DNA of 64,000 nt from Vreelandella songnenensis (lineage in GTDB: Bacteria; Pseudomonadota; Gammaproteobacteria; Pseudomonadales; Halomonadaceae): NCBI RefSeq assembly GCF_003002925.1, contig NZ_PVTK01000001.1, positions 868,001 to 932,000 on the forward strand, given 5' to 3'. Positions 47,976 to 59,393 of the stretch are shown here, in pieces. The translations under genes and the position numbers were made by a program. Each line of letters starts with the position of its first letter. Position 1 is the first letter of the stretch. The notes under the pieces are model-generated. The model was not told the DNA's origin and ran no database searches. It was given only the letters and a program-made list of their open reading frames with translations.

Positions 47976-48848
47976 TCAGCGGCGGTTCTGCTTGGGCTTA
48001 CGCATTGCCTGTACCGGGCGGCGCTTGTTCTTGTCACGGCTCCAGCGGTTCTTCTCGTCAGGCGTCAGCTCAGGTACCTTGCGGGTTTCCAGATTGGCAA
48101 GCGTGGCCAGGTCATCGACTTCATCTTGAGTAAGCTCGACCCACTCACCCGCCTTGGCGCGCTTGTCCAGGAAGATGTTGCCGTAACGCACCCGCTTCAG
48201 GCGGCTGACGGTAAGCTCCTGGGATTCCCACAGGCGGCGTACCTCGCGGTTGCGGCCTTCCAGAATCACGACGTGGAACCAGGTGTTGATCCCTTCGCCG
48301 CCAAACTCCTGAACGTCGGTAAAGCGTGCCGGGCCGTCTTCGAGCATGACGCCATCCACCATGGCGACAATATGCTCACGCTTGACCTCCCCCATCACGC
48401 GCACCGCGTACTCGCGCTCTACCTGGGTCGAGGGGTGCATCAGACGGTTGGCCAGTTCACCATCGGTGGTGAACAGCAACAGGCCGCTGGTGTTGATATC
48501 CAGACGGCCAATGGCAATCCAGCGCTCGCCTTTCAAGCGCGGCAGGCGCTCGAACACCGTGCGGCGGCCTTCCGGGTCCTTGCGTGTGCACAGCTCGCCT
48601 TCGGGCTTGTTGTACATGATCACCCGGCGCGGCGTTTCGTCTTCCGGGCGCAGCGTCACAGGCCGGTCATCAAAATTGACCTTGTCACGAATTTCAACGC
48701 GGTCGCCAAGCTTGGCGACTTGCCCATTGACCTTTACCCGGCCGTCGGCAATGGCGGTTTCCATTTCGCGCCGCGAGCCAAGCCCGGCTCGCGCCAGCAC
48801 CTTTTGCAGTTTTTCGCTGGCGGGGGGAGTGTTAGTGCTCTGAGTCAT
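47976..48848 (-). CDS. rluB: 23S rRNA pseudouridine(2605) synthase RluB
   Basis: A 290-residue RsuA/RluB-type pseudouridine synthase. An S4 RNA-binding domain (about 10-60, with [17 protein letters not shown]) precedes the catalytic domain with [17 protein letters not shown], whose Asp is the catalytic residue. The C-terminus is basic. ATG 48848 overlaps the end of scpB by 17 bases. The scpA-scpB-rluB order is well known in gammaproteobacteria. Confidence 0.95.
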   Translation of the reverse strand: MTQSTNTPPASEKLQKVLARAGLGSRREMETAIADGRVKVNGQVAKLGDRVEIRDKVNFDDRPVTLRPEDETPRRVIMYNKPEGELCTRKDPEGRRTVFERLPRLKGERWIAIGRLDINTSGLLLFTTDGELANRLMHPSTQVEREYAVRVMGEVKREHIVAMVDGVMLEDGPARFTDVQEFGGEGINTWFHVVILEGRNREVRRLWESQELTVSRLKRVRYGNIFLDKRAKAGEWVELTQDEVDDLATLANLETRKVPELTPDEKNRWSRDKNKRRPVQAMRKPKQNRR

Positions 48849-49653
48849 GATCGTCTGACCTCGTATCATTGGTCTGCGTGCGGGCGCGGTCATCGTCGGT
48901 GCGCTGCGCACGTGCCGCGAGCCGTGCTTCCAGATCGGCAAAGCTCAGCGGCTGGGTTAACGCCGTCTCGGCGTGGTCGTCGGCTGTCTCAGCCGTCTTG
49001 GGTGGCGCATCCTGCACGCTTTCAGGCGCCTCGTCCAGTGTTTCCTGCGCGTTTTCTTCGCCCTCTAGAGCGCTGGATAACGGCAGGTCTTCCTGGGGGC
49101 CTTGTGCTTCGGCTGTGTCGCTCTCTTCCCACTTGGCAAGCTCGTGCATGGGTGGAAGAGCATCCAGGGTCTTGAGTCCGAAATCGTCCAGAAAGCTGCG
49201 CGTGGTGGCGTAAACCGACGGCCGTCCGGGCACGTCGCGATGCCCGACCACGCGAATCCAGCCGCGCTCCATCAGCGTGCGCATGATCGAACTGCTCACG
49301 CTTACCCCGCGCACCTCTTCGATATCACCTCGGGTAACGGGCTGGCGGTAGGCCACCAGCGCCAGCGTTTCCAGCAGCGCCCGCGAGTAGCGCTGTGGGC
49401 GCTCGTCCCACAGGCGCGACACCCAATGCGACAGCCGCGGGCGAATGCGCAGCTGAAACCCGGAAGCGGTTTCGACCAGCTCCAGCGCGCCCTCCTGGTG
49501 GCGCGCTGAAAGCCTGGCCAGCGCCTCGCGAAGCTCCCGCCGAGCGGGGCACTCCTGTTCCAGAAACAGCGTTTCAAGGCGCTCCAGCGCCAGCGGCTCA
49601 CCGGCGGCCAGAAGCGCCGCTTCAATAATGTCGTCTAGGGTCGTATCTCTCAT
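48832..49653 (-). CDS. scpB: Segregation and condensation protein ScpB
   Basis: A 273-residue condensin accessory protein that binds the ScpA kleisin and SMC to compact the chromosome. Two winged-helix domains cover about 1-165, with [21 protein letters not shown] in the second. The C-terminal third is an acidic, Ala/Glu/Thr-rich extension not needed for the fold. ATG overlaps the scpA stop by four bases. Confidence 0.95.
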   Translation of the reverse strand: MRDTTLDDIIEAALLAAGEPLALERLETLFLEQECPARRELREALARLSARHQEGALELVETASGFQLRIRPRLSHWVSRLWDERPQRYSRALLETLALVAYRQPVTRGDIEEVRGVSVSSSIMRTLMERGWIRVVGHRDVPGRPSVYATTRSFLDDFGLKTLDALPPMHELAKWEESDTAEAQGPQEDLPLSSALEGEENAQETLDEAPESVQDAPPKTAETADDHAETALTQPLSFADLEARLAARAQRTDDDRARTQTNDTRSDDHDSEH

Positions 49654-50573
49654 GGCGACTTCTCATCCGGCTCGAAGGCGGGTTCGTCAAACGCCGACGC
49701 TTCAAAGACATCTTCTTCTCCATCGATCTGCGTGCCGCTGCGCGCCCGCACATGAATCGGCGAGAGCGGCGCGTTCTGAACAATTTCGATCATCGACTCC
49801 TTGGCAAGCTCCAGAATCGCCATGAAGGTGACCACCACCCCCGCCCGTCCCTCTTCCAGAGTGAACAGGGTTTCAAAAGGCGTGTAGTGCTCCTGGGTCA
49901 GCTGCTCCATGATCCTGAGCATGCGCTCACGGGTCGAGAGCACCTCCCGGCTGATCTGGTGGGCCTGAACGAGCTCCGCGCGCCGGAGAACATCGGACAG
50001 CGCGCCAAGCAGCTCGTCAAGCGCCACGTCCGGGTGAATCACCCGCGCCTCGAGCGGCGGCAACCCCGCCTGCGCGCTGAACCAGTCGCGGCCCATGCGC
50101 GGCAGCGTATCCAGGGTTTCGGCCGCAGCCTTCAAACGCTCGTACTCCTGCAGCCTTCGAATCAGCTCGGCGCGCGGGTCCTCTTCCTCCTCCCCTTCCG
50201 CCTTGGGCGGCCTTGGCAGCAGCGTGCGCGACTTGATCTCCGCGAGCATGGCCGCCATAAGCAGATACTCGCCGGCAAGTTCGATCTCCATGGCCTTCAT
50301 CAGCTCCACGTACTCGATGTACTGATGGGTGATGGCGGCCACGTTGATGGTCAGAATATCCAGGTTCTGCCGGCGGATCAGGTAGAGCAACAGATCCAGC
50401 GGACCTTCGAAGGTCTCGAGAAACACCCGCAGGGCCTCGGGGGGAATGTAGAGATCCTCCGGCAGCTGGGTGATCGGCTCATCGAACAGCCGCCCAAGCG
50501 CCTCCCGCACCGGCTCTGAGGCGGTGTCAGGCGGTGAATCTGTATCGGCAGGGGCGCTTTGTATCTCGCTCAC
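49650..50573 (-). CDS. scpA: Segregation and condensation protein ScpA
   Basis: Kleisin subunit of the SMC-ScpAB condensin, 307 residues. Motifs: FEGPLDLLLYLIRRQNLDI near residue 52, EYLLMAAMLAEIKSR, and the C-terminal winged helix with TFMAILELAKESMIEIVQ. The start is GTG at 50573, as no suitable ATG exists nearby, and the ribosome-binding site is modest. The N-terminal 40 residues are an acidic extension. Confidence 0.94.
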   Translation of the reverse strand: MSEIQSAPADTDSPPDTASEPVREALGRLFDEPITQLPEDLYIPPEALRVFLETFEGPLDLLLYLIRRQNLDILTINVAAITHQYIEYVELMKAMEIELAGEYLLMAAMLAEIKSRTLLPRPPKAEGEEEEDPRAELIRRLQEYERLKAAAETLDTLPRMGRDWFSAQAGLPPLEARVIHPDVALDELLGALSDVLRRAELVQAHQISREVLSTRERMLRIMEQLTQEHYTPFETLFTLEEGRAGVVVTFMAILELAKESMIEIVQNAPLSPIHVRARSGTQIDGEEDVFEASAFDEPAFEPDEKSP

Positions 50574-50652
50574 GCAGTGGCTATCTCTCGGTCAATGGGC
50601 TGGCGGGCAGTGTAACAAAGTCGGCACGCTCAGGCGTTGGCGGCTGGGCGCA

Positions 50653-52413
50653 TCAGCCGGCCTCGTCGGCCTTGCGGTAACGCCCATGGTAATCGAAAAG
50701 CTTGTCGCGAATCTGAAAATGCCGCCCCGCCTTGCGCCCGACCACGAAATCCGGGGCGCGCAGGCGGCGCTCCTCGGCGATCACCTCCTCCGGCGTCTGC
50801 GGCTGCCAGGGCGTGCCCGGCGCGCGCAGATGACGGCGCAGAAAGGCGGCATAAAACGCCCGGCGCTGGGCGGGGGTTTCCAGGGCAAACCACTCGGAGA
50901 GCGTCGTGCCATCCTCATCGTGGTAAGTCACCTTCAAGCGCGGCAGCCCTCGCCCATTGTGGGTCGCCTCGAGTTGCATGCCGCTGACCCGCAGCACCCG
51001 TGCGTCCTTGAGCTTCAGGGCATCCTTGAGCTTGTCGTCGGCATCCACCAGCAGCTGTTCGCAGCCGTGGCAGCGTCTTGCAGCAATATCGTTCTCCGCA
51101 CCGCAGTTGTCGCACACCTTGAAGCGAAAGCGAAAATCGCACTGAATGCGGCGGCCGTCATCCTCCTCCACCAGCCCCTGGCAGCGGCGGCCGAAGTGTT
51201 CGATGACAAGCTCGCCGTCGCGCTTGCCCCAGAACAGGTTGGCGTGACCACAGGCCGGGCACGGCACCTGAACCGGCTCGTTGTCACCGGGCGGCTTCGG
51301 CTCGCCCACCTCCGGGGCGTAGAGATCCCAGGGATTGCCAGCGTAATCCAGAATCAGGCACTCCTGCTTGCCCGGCGAAAGGCGCAGGCCCCGCCCGGCA
51401 ATCTGCTGGTAGAGGCTCACCGACTCCGTGGGGCGCAGCATGGCAATCAAATCCACGTGCGGCGCATCGAAGCCCGTGGTCAGCACCGAGACGTTGACCA
51501 GATACTTGAGCGCGCGCGCCTTGAAGGCGTCGATCAGCGCGGTGCGCTCCACCGACGGCGTAGCGCCGGTAATCAGCGCCGCCTCACCCGCCGGCAGGTA
51601 GCCCATGATCTCTTCGGCGTGGGCCACGGTGGCGGCAAAGATCATCACCCCCTGACGATCGGCCGCGCGTTCGATGATCTGGCGAATGATCATGGGCGTG
51701 GCGCGATTGCCGGCCACTACCCGGTTCAGCTCGGCTTCGCGATAGTGGCCGCTCTCGGCGGGCGCCAGCAGCGAGAAATCATAACCTTCAATCGCCATGT
51801 CCAGACGTCTTGGCTCGGCAAGGTAGCCTTGCTTGACCATCAGGCGCAGGGGCTGCTCGAACACGCAGTCGCGAAAGAAGCTCTCCTCGCCCCCGCGCAC
51901 CATGCCGTGGTAGTGGCGGTAGTAGATGAATCCCTGCCCCAGCCGGTAAGGCGTGGCGGTCAGGCCCAGCACCTTGAGATTCTCGTTCTGGGCCCGCAGG
52001 TGATCGATCACCTGACGATAGCTTGCGTCCTTGTCCAGGGACACCCGATGGCACTCGTCGATCACCAGCAGCGTGAAGCCTGCGTCGTTGAAGGCGTCCA
52101 GGTTACGCACCACCGACTGCACCGAGCCGAACACTACCTGACGCGACGCCTCCTTACGCTTGAGCCCGGCGCTGAAGATATCCGCTTCAAGCCCATAGGC
52201 CTGGTACTTGGCGTGATTCTGCTCGACCAGCTCGCGCACGTGAGCAAGCACCAGCACGCGCCCGCGGGCAAGGCGGGCAAGCTCGGCAATGACCAGCGAC
52301 TTGCCGCTGCCGGTAGGCAGCACCACCACGGCAGGCTCGCTGGAGCCGCGAAAGTGCTCCACGACGCGTTTCACGGCATCTGTCTGGTAAGGCCGCAAGG
52401 CAGGTGACGACAT
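50653..52413 (-). CDS. radD: DNA repair helicase-like ATPase RadD
   Basis: A 586-residue superfamily-2 ATPase equal in length to E. coli RadD (YejH), which acts with RecA and single-strand-binding protein in double-strand-break repair. Motifs: Walker [29 protein letters not shown], and motif [15 protein letters not shown]. The C-terminal zinc region has CPACGH, CDNCGA and CHGCEQ. AAGGAG precedes ATG 52413; the longer frame is spurious. Confidence 0.95.
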   Translation of the reverse strand: MSSPALRPYQTDAVKRVVEHFRGSSEPAVVVLPTGSGKSLVIAELARLARGRVLVLAHVRELVEQNHAKYQAYGLEADIFSAGLKRKEASRQVVFGSVQSVVRNLDAFNDAGFTLLVIDECHRVSLDKDASYRQVIDHLRAQNENLKVLGLTATPYRLGQGFIYYRHYHGMVRGGEESFFRDCVFEQPLRLMVKQGYLAEPRRLDMAIEGYDFSLLAPAESGHYREAELNRVVAGNRATPMIIRQIIERAADRQGVMIFAATVAHAEEIMGYLPAGEAALITGATPSVERTALIDAFKARALKYLVNVSVLTTGFDAPHVDLIAMLRPTESVSLYQQIAGRGLRLSPGKQECLILDYAGNPWDLYAPEVGEPKPPGDNEPVQVPCPACGHANLFWGKRDGELVIEHFGRRCQGLVEEDDGRRIQCDFRFRFKVCDNCGAENDIAARRCHGCEQLLVDADDKLKDALKLKDARVLRVSGMQLEATHNGRGLPRLKVTYHDEDGTTLSEWFALETPAQRRAFYAAFLRRHLRAPGTPWQPQTPEEVIAEERRLRAPDFVVGRKAGRHFQIRDKLFDYHGRYRKADEAG

Positions 52414-52478
52414 GACGCTCCTTCGGCAAGAAATGGTTGAACCAGGCACCCAGGGCCCCGGCAGTGCTACGCTAAGCG

Positions 52479-52506
52479 ATGACGGCGGCCTCAGGGCCGC
52501 CGTCAT
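52479..52506 (-). terminator. Hairpin after purL
   Basis: A 12-base perfect stem (ATGACGGCGGCC pairs with GGCCGCCGTCAT) with a TCAG loop, 29 bases past the purL stop on the minus strand. No U tract follows, so it is a probable partial terminator. Confidence 0.6.
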
Positions 52507-52534
52507 GCGTTGCTACTGTGTTACCAGGCGGCGT

Positions 52535-55500
52535 TTAGCCTACCCATACCCGCGCGTTGCGGAACATGCGCAGCCAGGCGCCGTCCTGTGTCCACTCTGC
52601 CGGGCGCCAGGAGTTGGTGACCGCACGGGTCACGCGCTCCGGGTGGGGCATCATGATGGTCACACGGCCATCCGGCGTGGTCAGGCCGGTAATGCCCGAC
52701 GGCGAACCGTTGGGGTTGGCCGGGTAGCGGGTAGTGACCTGCCCGTAGTTGTCGATATAGCGCAGCGCGATCTGGTTGCTGGACTGCATGCGGCGCAGAT
52801 GCGCGCTGTCGCGGAACTCGGCGCGGCCTTCACCGTGGGCCACGGCAATGGGCAGCTGGGAGCCTTCCATACCCGCCAGCAGGATCGAAGGCGTCTTCTC
52901 GACCCGCAGCATGGCGACCCGGGCTTCGAACTGCTCGGACTCGTTGCGCACGAAGCCGGGCCAATCTTCTGCCCCCGGGATCAGCGTCTTGAGCTGGGAG
53001 AGCATCTGACAGCCGTTGCACACGCCCAACGAGAAGCTGTCATCGCGGTTGAAGAACGCCGCGAACTGGTCGCGCGCGCGCTCATTGAACAGCACCGACT
53101 TCGCCCAGCCGCCGCCAGCGCCCAATACGTCACCGTAGGAGAAGCCGCCACAGGCGACCAGCCCCTTGAATTCATCCAGGCTGACACGGCCTTCCAGGAT
53201 GTCGCTCATGTGCACATCCACCGCGTCAAAACCGGCCTTGTCGAAGGCCCAGCCCATCTCGACCTGACCATTGACTCCCTGCTCGCGCAGTATCGCCATG
53301 GCGGGTCTGGCCAGATTGACGAACGGCGCGCTGATGTCCTCGTTGACATCGAAGGTAGGCGTGGCCGAAAGGCCCGGATCGCGTGCATCGAGCAGGCTGT
53401 CGAACTCGTTCTTGGCACACTCGGGGTTGTCGCGCAGCGCCTGCAAGCGGTAGCTGGTCTCCGCCCAGGTACGCTGGGTCAATTGGCGAGTGGTTTCCAG
53501 CAGCGGCTCTTCGAACAGCGTGACGCGCACCTGATCGTCGTAACGCGGCCTTGCAATCACGCCGCAGGTTTCGATGCCCGCGACGGCAAACTGGGTCAGC
53601 ACTTCTTCGGTGTGCTGCCGGTTGACCTGAATCACTGCACCCAGCTCCTCGGAGAACAGCGCGTTGAGCGCCTCTACCGGCTCGTCGATCATCCAGTCGA
53701 GCTTGATCTCGAGCCCTGCATGGGCGGCAAAGGCCATCTCCAGCAGGGTAACCAGCAGACCGCCATCGCTGCGGTCATGATAGGCCAGCAGCTTGCCATC
53801 ACGGTTGAGTCCCTGAATCACCTCGAAAAACGCCTTCAGATCTTCCGGGTCTTCCAGGTCCGGGCAGGTATCGCCCACCTGACCGTATACCTGGGCAAGC
53901 GCCGAGCCGCCCAGGCGGTTCTGGCCATTGCCCAGGTCGATCAGGATCAGATCCGACTCGTCCTGCTCCATGTTGATCTGGGGAGTCAGCGTGGCCAAGG
54001 CGTCCGTCACCGGAGCGAACCCGGTAATCACGGCCGCCAGCGGCGAGGTAACGCTTTTCGCCTCGGCCTCGCCCTGCTCGTTCTCACCCTGCCAGGCGGT
54101 GCGCATGGACATCGAGTCCTTGCCCACCGGCACCGCTATGCCAAGCGCCGGGCAAAGCTCCATGCCCACTGCGTAGACCGCATCATACAGTGCCTGATTC
54201 TCGCCAGGGTGGTCCGCTGCGCTCATCCAGTTGGCGGAGAGCTTGATATCGGACAGCTTTGCAATCGGAGCGGCGGCCAGGTTGGTGATGGCCTCGGCCA
54301 CCGCCAGGCGCGCGCTGGCCGCCGGGTTGATCAAGGCTACCGGCGGGCGCTCGCCCATCGCCATGGCTTCACCGGCGTGGGTGTCGTAGCTTGCCGTGGT
54401 GACCGCCACATCCGCCACCGGCACCTGCCAGGGGCCAACCATCTGGTCGCGGGCGACCTGCCCTGTAATCGAGCGGTCGCCAATGGTGATCAGAAAGCTC
54501 TTGGAGGCCACGGTGGGCAGCCGCAGTACGCGGTCAAGCGCCTCGCGTAGATCCAGGTTATCCAGCATCACGCCGGAAAGCTCGGGCGTATGGCGCTCGA
54601 AGCTGCGCTGCATTTTCGGCGGCTTGCCGAACAGCACGCTCATGGGCAGATCGATCGGCTTGGTATTGAAGTGGCCGTCACGCACTTCCAGGTGGTGATC
54701 CGCCTGGGCTTCGCCGACCACCGCATAAGGGCAGCGCTCGCGCTTGCACAGCGCATCAAACGTTTCCAGATCCTCCGGCGCGACCGCCAGCACGTAACGC
54801 TCCTGGGCTTCGTTGCACCAGATTTCGAGCGGGCTCATGCCGGGTTCGGCGTTGGGCACGGCACGCAGATCGAAAAGCCCGCCGCGATTACCGTCCTTCA
54901 CAAGCTCGGGCAGCGCGTTGGAAAGCCCGCCCGCGCCGACATCGTGAATAAAGCGGATCGGGTTCTTGTCACCCAGCGACCAGCAGCGGTCGATGACTTC
55001 CTGGGCGCGGCGCTCGATCTCCGGGTTCTCGCGCTGAACCGAGGCAAAATCCAGGTCGGCGCTGGAGGTACCCGAGGACATGCTGGACGCTGCCCCGCCG
55101 CCCAGGCCAATCAGCATGGCCGGACCGCCCATCACGATCAGCTTGCCGCCGACCGGGATATCCCCTTTCTGCACGTGCTGGGCACGAATGTTGCCGTAGC
55201 CACCGGCGAGCATGATCGGCTTGTGGAAGCCGCGGCGCTCGATGCCGCCCTCGTTGAGCGACTCCTGCTCGTAGGTACGGAAGTAGCCGGCAAGGTTGGG
55301 GCGGCCGAACTCGTTGTTGAACGCCGCGCCGCCAATCGGGCCTTCCAGCATGATGGAAAGCGCCGACTGCATGCGCTCGGGCTTGCCGTAGTCGAAGGCT
55401 TCCCAGGGCTGCACGAATTCCGGAATACGCAGGTTGGAAACGGTAAAGCCGGAAAGCCCCGCCTTCGGCTTGCCGCCGATGCCGGTGGCGCCCTCGTCGC

Positions 55501-56470
55501 GAATCTCGCCGCCGGAGCCGGTGGCTGCCCCCGGGAAAGGCGCAATCGCCGTCGGGTGGTTGTGGGTTTCCACCTTCATCAGGATATGAATGGGCTCCTG
55601 GTGCGCGCCGTAAAGCGCGCGCTCGTCTTCGGCACCGGTCAAGGGAGTGGCGAAGAAACGCCCGGCCTGGCTGCCCTTGATGACCGCCGCGTTGTCGCTG
55701 TAGGCGGAGAGCACGTTATCCGGCGACGTCGCAAAGGTGTTCTTGATCATCTTGAACAGCGACTGGGCCTGTGGCTCGCCGTCGATCACCCAGTCGGCGT
55801 TGAAGATCTTGTGCCGACAGTGCTCGGAGTTCGCCTGGGCGAACATCATCAGCTCGATATCGGTCGGGTTGCGGTTCAGCTCGTTGAAGGCATCGACCAG
55901 ATAGTCGACTTCATCGTCGGCAAGGGCCAGGCCCAGTTCGCGGTTGGCTGCCACCAGCGCTTCACGGCCGCGGTCCAGAATATCCACGCTGCCTAGTGGC
56001 GCCGGGTCGTGGCGGGCAAACAGCCGCGCCGCGTCCGAGGTATGCTCCAGCACGGTTTCGGTCATGCGGTCGTGCAGCAGGGCCGCCACAGTGGCCAGGC
56101 GCTCATCGTCCGGTGCGGTACTGAAGGCTACCCGGTAGTCCACGCCCCGCTCGATGCGGCGAATGTCGGCAAGCCCGCAGTTGTGGGCGATGTCCGTTGC
56201 CTTGGAAGACCAGGGCGACTGCGTGCCCAGGCGCGGCACGACCAGAAACCGCCGCGCATCCTCAGGCACTTCGCCCTGGGGCGCGGTGCCGTAATCCAGC
56301 AGCTGTGCCAGGCGCTCGCGGGAGGCGTCACTGAGCTCTTCACGGTGGTCAATAAAATGAACATAGTGGGCAGACAGCGCCTCCACCTCGGGAACATGTT
56401 CACGCAGCACCGTTAACAGCCGTGTATGACGGAAGGCAGAAAGGGCGGGCGCGCCTCGCAGTTCGAGCAT
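52535..56470 (-). CDS. purL: Phosphoribosylformylglycinamidine synthase PurL
   Basis: Large single-chain FGAM synthase of purine synthesis, 1311 residues (E. coli 1295). It has an N-terminal domain, then the synthetase core with [20 protein letters not shown] and two AIR-synthetase-like halves. A C-terminal glutaminase domain carries the catalytic cysteine in [13 protein letters not shown] near residue 1150 and the HGEGR/PHPERV histidines. AGGAT precedes the ATG. Divergent from mltF, as in E. coli. Confidence 0.97.
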   Translation of the reverse strand: MLELRGAPALSAFRHTRLLTVLREHVPEVEALSAHYVHFIDHREELSDASRERLAQLLDYGTAPQGEVPEDARRFLVVPRLGTQSPWSSKATDIAHNCGLADIRRIERGVDYRVAFSTAPDDERLATVAALLHDRMTETVLEHTSDAARLFARHDPAPLGSVDILDRGREALVAANRELGLALADDEVDYLVDAFNELNRNPTDIELMMFAQANSEHCRHKIFNADWVIDGEPQAQSLFKMIKNTFATSPDNVLSAYSDNAAVIKGSQAGRFFATPLTGAEDERALYGAHQEPIHILMKVETHNHPTAIAPFPGAATGSGGEIRDEGATGIGGKPKAGLSGFTVSNLRIPEFVQPWEAFDYGKPERMQSALSIMLEGPIGGAAFNNEFGRPNLAGYFRTYEQESLNEGGIERRGFHKPIMLAGGYGNIRAQHVQKGDIPVGGKLIVMGGPAMLIGLGGGAASSMSSGTSSADLDFASVQRENPEIERRAQEVIDRCWSLGDKNPIRFIHDVGAGGLSNALPELVKDGNRGGLFDLRAVPNAEPGMSPLEIWCNEAQERYVLAVAPEDLETFDALCKRERCPYAVVGEAQADHHLEVRDGHFNTKPIDLPMSVLFGKPPKMQRSFERHTPELSGVMLDNLDLREALDRVLRLPTVASKSFLITIGDRSITGQVARDQMVGPWQVPVADVAVTTASYDTHAGEAMAMGERPPVALINPAASARLAVAEAITNLAAAPIAKLSDIKLSANWMSAADHPGENQALYDAVYAVGMELCPALGIAVPVGKDSMSMRTAWQGENEQGEAEAKSVTSPLAAVITGFAPVTDALATLTPQINMEQDESDLILIDLGNGQNRLGGSALAQVYGQVGDTCPDLEDPEDLKAFFEVIQGLNRDGKLLAYHDRSDGGLLVTLLEMAFAAHAGLEIKLDWMIDEPVEALNALFSEELGAVIQVNRQHTEEVLTQFAVAGIETCGVIARPRYDDQVRVTLFEEPLLETTRQLTQRTWAETSYRLQALRDNPECAKNEFDSLLDARDPGLSATPTFDVNEDISAPFVNLARPAMAILREQGVNGQVEMGWAFDKAGFDAVDVHMSDILEGRVSLDEFKGLVACGGFSYGDVLGAGGGWAKSVLFNERARDQFAAFFNRDDSFSLGVCNGCQMLSQLKTLIPGAEDWPGFVRNESEQFEARVAMLRVEKTPSILLAGMEGSQLPIAVAHGEGRAEFRDSAHLRRMQSSNQIALRYIDNYGQVTTRYPANPNGSPSGITGLTTPDGRVTIMMPHPERVTRAVTNSWRPAEWTQDGAWLRMFRNARVWVG

Positions 56471-56651
56471 ATCCTGAAGCCTCTAGAGCAGGGAGAATTC
56501 GAGCAGGGTAATAGAGACCGCCAGGCGGCCCCCTTAAATGACACTGATTGGCACCATGATACTGGAAAGCGGCGGCCACACGAAATCAACAAGGTGACAG
56601 CCTGCCCCCGGCTGGGTATCGTGGCAGCTTGTTTCATGCCGACAAGACCCC

Positions 56652-58118
56652 ATGCCGACGTTGATCCTGCGCCATTTCCTTGCCCACTTGCGCCTCTATT
56701 TTGCGTTACTAATCATTATTTTACTGATTCTTTTGCCGACGTTTCCCAAGGTCCTGCCGGGGGAGCATCTGGCGCAGATCAAGGCGCGTGATTTCATTAC
56801 CGCGCACACCCGCAATACGCCCACGACCTACTACGAAGGTCGCCAGGGGCCGACCGGTTTCGAGTATGAGCTGATGCATCTGTTTGCCGAGCATCTAGGG
56901 GTAAGCCTGAACCTGAACGCCAAACATCACCCTGAAAGCGTGCTTTCGGCAGTGAGCGAACAGGGCGACTTCGGGGCTGCCGCCCTGCCGCTCAAACCCG
57001 CCACCCCTGGGGTACATTACACCCGGCCGATCATCCAGATGCAGCCACTGGTGGTGTACCGCCGCGGCCTTCATGGCATACAGGAACCCGGCGACCTGAC
57101 GGGACTTGAGCTGGGTACGCTGAGCGAAGCAGGCACCAGTGAAGCGCTGCGCGAGCTTCAGCAGGACTACCCTGCGCTGAGCTGGAAAGAGTCCACGGAG
57201 CTTGAAGTCGCCGAGCTGCTGGCCCAGGTAGAGAACGGGACGCTCGACGCCGCAGTGATCTTTGATCACCAGTTCAGACTCAACCGGCTGTTCTTCCCCA
57301 ACGTCGAGCGCGGTTTTCTGCTCGGCGACCCACTTTCGATGGTGTGGGCCGTACCCAGCGGGCGCGGGCTGGGCCTGCTGGAGGCGGCCAATCAATTTTT
57401 GCAGGACCTGGATGAGAGCGGCATGCTCGATCATCTGGTCAACCGCTATTTCGGCCACGACGACTACCTGGAATACGTGGGCACACGTACCTTTCTTGCC
57501 CATCTGGACACCCGCCTGCCGCCGTTTGTCGACCTATTCCAGCAGGCCGCCAGCGAAACGGGGTTTGACTGGAAGCTGCTGGCCGCCGTGGGCTATCAGG
57601 AGTCGCACTGGGATGAAGAGGCGGTCTCACCGACCGGCGTGCGCGGGCTGATGATGCTGACCCACCCCACCGCCAGCGAAATGGGCGTCAACAACCGGCG
57701 CGACGCGGCGCAGAGTATCGACGGTGGCGCGCGCTACCTGCGCAGCCTCAAGGACCGGCTGCCGGAAAGCATTACCGGAAGCGACCGTTTATACATGGCC
57801 ATGGCGGCCTACAACATCGGCCTGGGTCATCTTTACGATGCGCGCAAGATCACCGAAATGCGCGGCGGTGACCCCAACCTGTGGCGCGATGTGCGCGAGT
57901 CGCTGCCGCTTTTGCAGCATCAAGCCTGGCATAGCCAGACACGCCACGGCTACGCTCGTGGCGGCGAGCCGGTCATTTACGTGCGCAATATTCGCCGCTA
58001 CTACGAAATGCTCGAGTACGTGGAGCGCAGCCGACAGCAGTTCTTCCAGCTTGAACGCTCGGGAAACGACACCCCTTCGCTGCTCCCATTTGAGCTTGTC
58101 CCGCCAAGAAATCCGTAA
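56652..58118 (+). CDS. mltF: Membrane-bound lytic murein transglycosylase MltF
   Basis: A 488-residue lytic transglycosylase that cleaves peptidoglycan glycan strands. A membrane or signal segment (about 12-34) precedes a substrate-binding-protein-like domain (about 55-280), then an SLT domain with the catalytic Glu in [16 protein letters not shown] near 315. The usual MltF architecture is complete. The ATG has only a weak ribosome-binding site. Divergent from purL. A small terminator-like hairpin follows. Confidence 0.94.
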   Translation: MPTLILRHFLAHLRLYFALLIIILLILLPTFPKVLPGEHLAQIKARDFITAHTRNTPTTYYEGRQGPTGFEYELMHLFAEHLGVSLNLNAKHHPESVLSAVSEQGDFGAAALPLKPATPGVHYTRPIIQMQPLVVYRRGLHGIQEPGDLTGLELGTLSEAGTSEALRELQQDYPALSWKESTELEVAELLAQVENGTLDAAVIFDHQFRLNRLFFPNVERGFLLGDPLSMVWAVPSGRGLGLLEAANQFLQDLDESGMLDHLVNRYFGHDDYLEYVGTRTFLAHLDTRLPPFVDLFQQAASETGFDWKLLAAVGYQESHWDEEAVSPTGVRGLMMLTHPTASEMGVNNRRDAAQSIDGGARYLRSLKDRLPESITGSDRLYMAMAAYNIGLGHLYDARKITEMRGGDPNLWRDVRESLPLLQHQAWHSQTRHGYARGGEPVIYVRNIRRYYEMLEYVERSRQQFFQLERSGNDTPSLLPFELVPPRNP

Positions 58119-58135
58119 TTTTCGGCAAGCATCGT

Positions 58136-58157
58136 GCCCGGTGCATGACGGGCTTTT
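58136..58157 (+). terminator. Terminator after mltF
   Basis: A short hairpin (GCCCG pairs with CGGGC around an 8-base loop) followed by TTTT, 17 bases past the mltF stop. The stem is short, but the U tract is clear. Confidence 0.55.
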
Positions 58158-58286
58158 CATATAAAAAATAATTACCTGGCCCCGGGAATTAAAGAAAATT
58201 CAGCGTATATGGATTACGCTTTTCTAACCGCTGAACAAACACGCTGGCGATAACAAACTCGCTTGGTTAATAAAACGTCAGCCGCC

Positions 58287-58353
58287 GATACGGTAAAGTG
58301 GTATGAAGGATCAAGATGAACGCACGTGCTGCCGCCAGCATCTTTACCGTATC
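58287..58353. promoter_or_regulatory. Perfect 12-bp inverted repeat upstream of crtE
   Basis: GATACGGTAAAG at 58287-58298 and its exact reverse complement CTTTACCGTATC at 58342-58353 are separated by 43 bases, ending 42 bases before crtE. It can form a long hairpin in a 5' leader, or serve as paired operator half-sites for a regulator of the carotenoid operon. Perfect 12-base identity is unlikely by chance, but its function is unknown. Confidence 0.65.
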
Positions 58354-58395
58354 TGATCTACAGATTGTCATAACGCGAAACCAGGGACCGCTTCA

Positions 58396-59301
58396 ATGAA
58401 CGCCAGCGTCGATACATTTGCAAGCCATGAAACCGCGTTGCAGGCGCTACGCGATGCGCTTCATGCCCGCCTTTCGCAGCTGCTGCCCGAAGGGCACGAG
58501 CGGGACCTGGTCGCGGCAGCAATGCGCGAAGGCACCCTGGCACCAGGCAAGCGTATTCGTCCGCTGCTGTTGCTGCTGGCAGCCCAGGACCTGGGCTGCC
58601 CGGCCGAACAGCCGGGGCTGATGGATCTTGCCTGCGCGGTGGAAATGGTTCATGCCGCCTCGCTGATTCTGGACGACATTCCGTGCATGGATGATGCATC
58701 GATGCGCCGTGGCCGGCCGACGATTCACCGCCAGTTTGGTGAAAGCGTGGCAATTCTGGCCGCCGTGGCCCTGCTCAGCCGTGCGTTTGGCGTCGTGGCT
58801 GAGGCCCAGGGCCTGACGGACGCCTGCAAGGCTCAGGCGTCTGCGGAGCTTTCCCGCGCGGCGGGGCTGGAAGGCCTGGTGCAGGGTCAGTTTCGTGATC
58901 TGAGCGAAGGCGCCCACTCACGCAGCGCCGACGCCATTGTCTCGACCAACACGCTGAAAACCGCCACGCTGTTCGAGGCCACGCTGCAAATGGCCGCCCT
59001 GGCGGCAGGTGCGTCTCATGAAGCGCGCCAGCCGCTACGCCGCTTTGCCCAGGACCTGGGGCAGGCCTTCCAGTTGCTGGACGATCTATCCGACGGCTGC
59101 TGCAATACCGGCAAGGACATCCACCAGGACAGCGGCAAGTCGACCCTGGTGGCCATTCTCGGCCCGGAGGCCGTACGTCAGCGCTTGCAGACACACCTGG
59201 GTCGCGCCGATGAGCACCTGTCCTGCGCCTGCGGCCAGGAGGCCGTTACCCGAGGTTTCGTGCGCGCCTGGTTCGACAAGCAGCTAACCATGCTCGGCTG
59301 A
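58396..59301 (+). CDS. crtE: Geranylgeranyl diphosphate synthase CrtE
   Basis: A 301-residue trans-prenyltransferase that makes C20 geranylgeranyl diphosphate for carotenoids. The first aspartate-rich motif is LDDIPCMDDASMRRGRPT near residue 92, in the CrtE-type form with two extra residues. The second is LLDDLSDG near 229. AGGGA precedes the ATG. It opens the crt operon and lies 278 bases after mltF. Confidence 0.95.
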   Translation: MNASVDTFASHETALQALRDALHARLSQLLPEGHERDLVAAAMREGTLAPGKRIRPLLLLLAAQDLGCPAEQPGLMDLACAVEMVHAASLILDDIPCMDDASMRRGRPTIHRQFGESVAILAAVALLSRAFGVVAEAQGLTDACKAQASAELSRAAGLEGLVQGQFRDLSEGAHSRSADAIVSTNTLKTATLFEATLQMAALAAGASHEARQPLRRFAQDLGQAFQLLDDLSDGCCNTGKDIHQDSGKSTLVAILGPEAVRQRLQTHLGRADEHLSCACGQEAVTRGFVRAWFDKQLTMLG

Positions 59302-59393
59302 GCGCGCAAGGCTTGCCGGACTGACGTTTTATCCGGGTGCATCGGTCCAGGCGCTTATACTCAGATTCTTATACTCAAGTTCAGGGAGTGACA

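Noticed and set aside
50470-52407. 645-codon open frame antisense to radD
   Set aside because: radD matches E. coli in length and motifs; the opposite frame is a GC-driven shadow.
54590-55996. 468-codon frame and the 712-codon frame at 52412-54550, both antisense to purL
   Set aside because: They lack recognisable domains and lie wholly within purL, which is intact.
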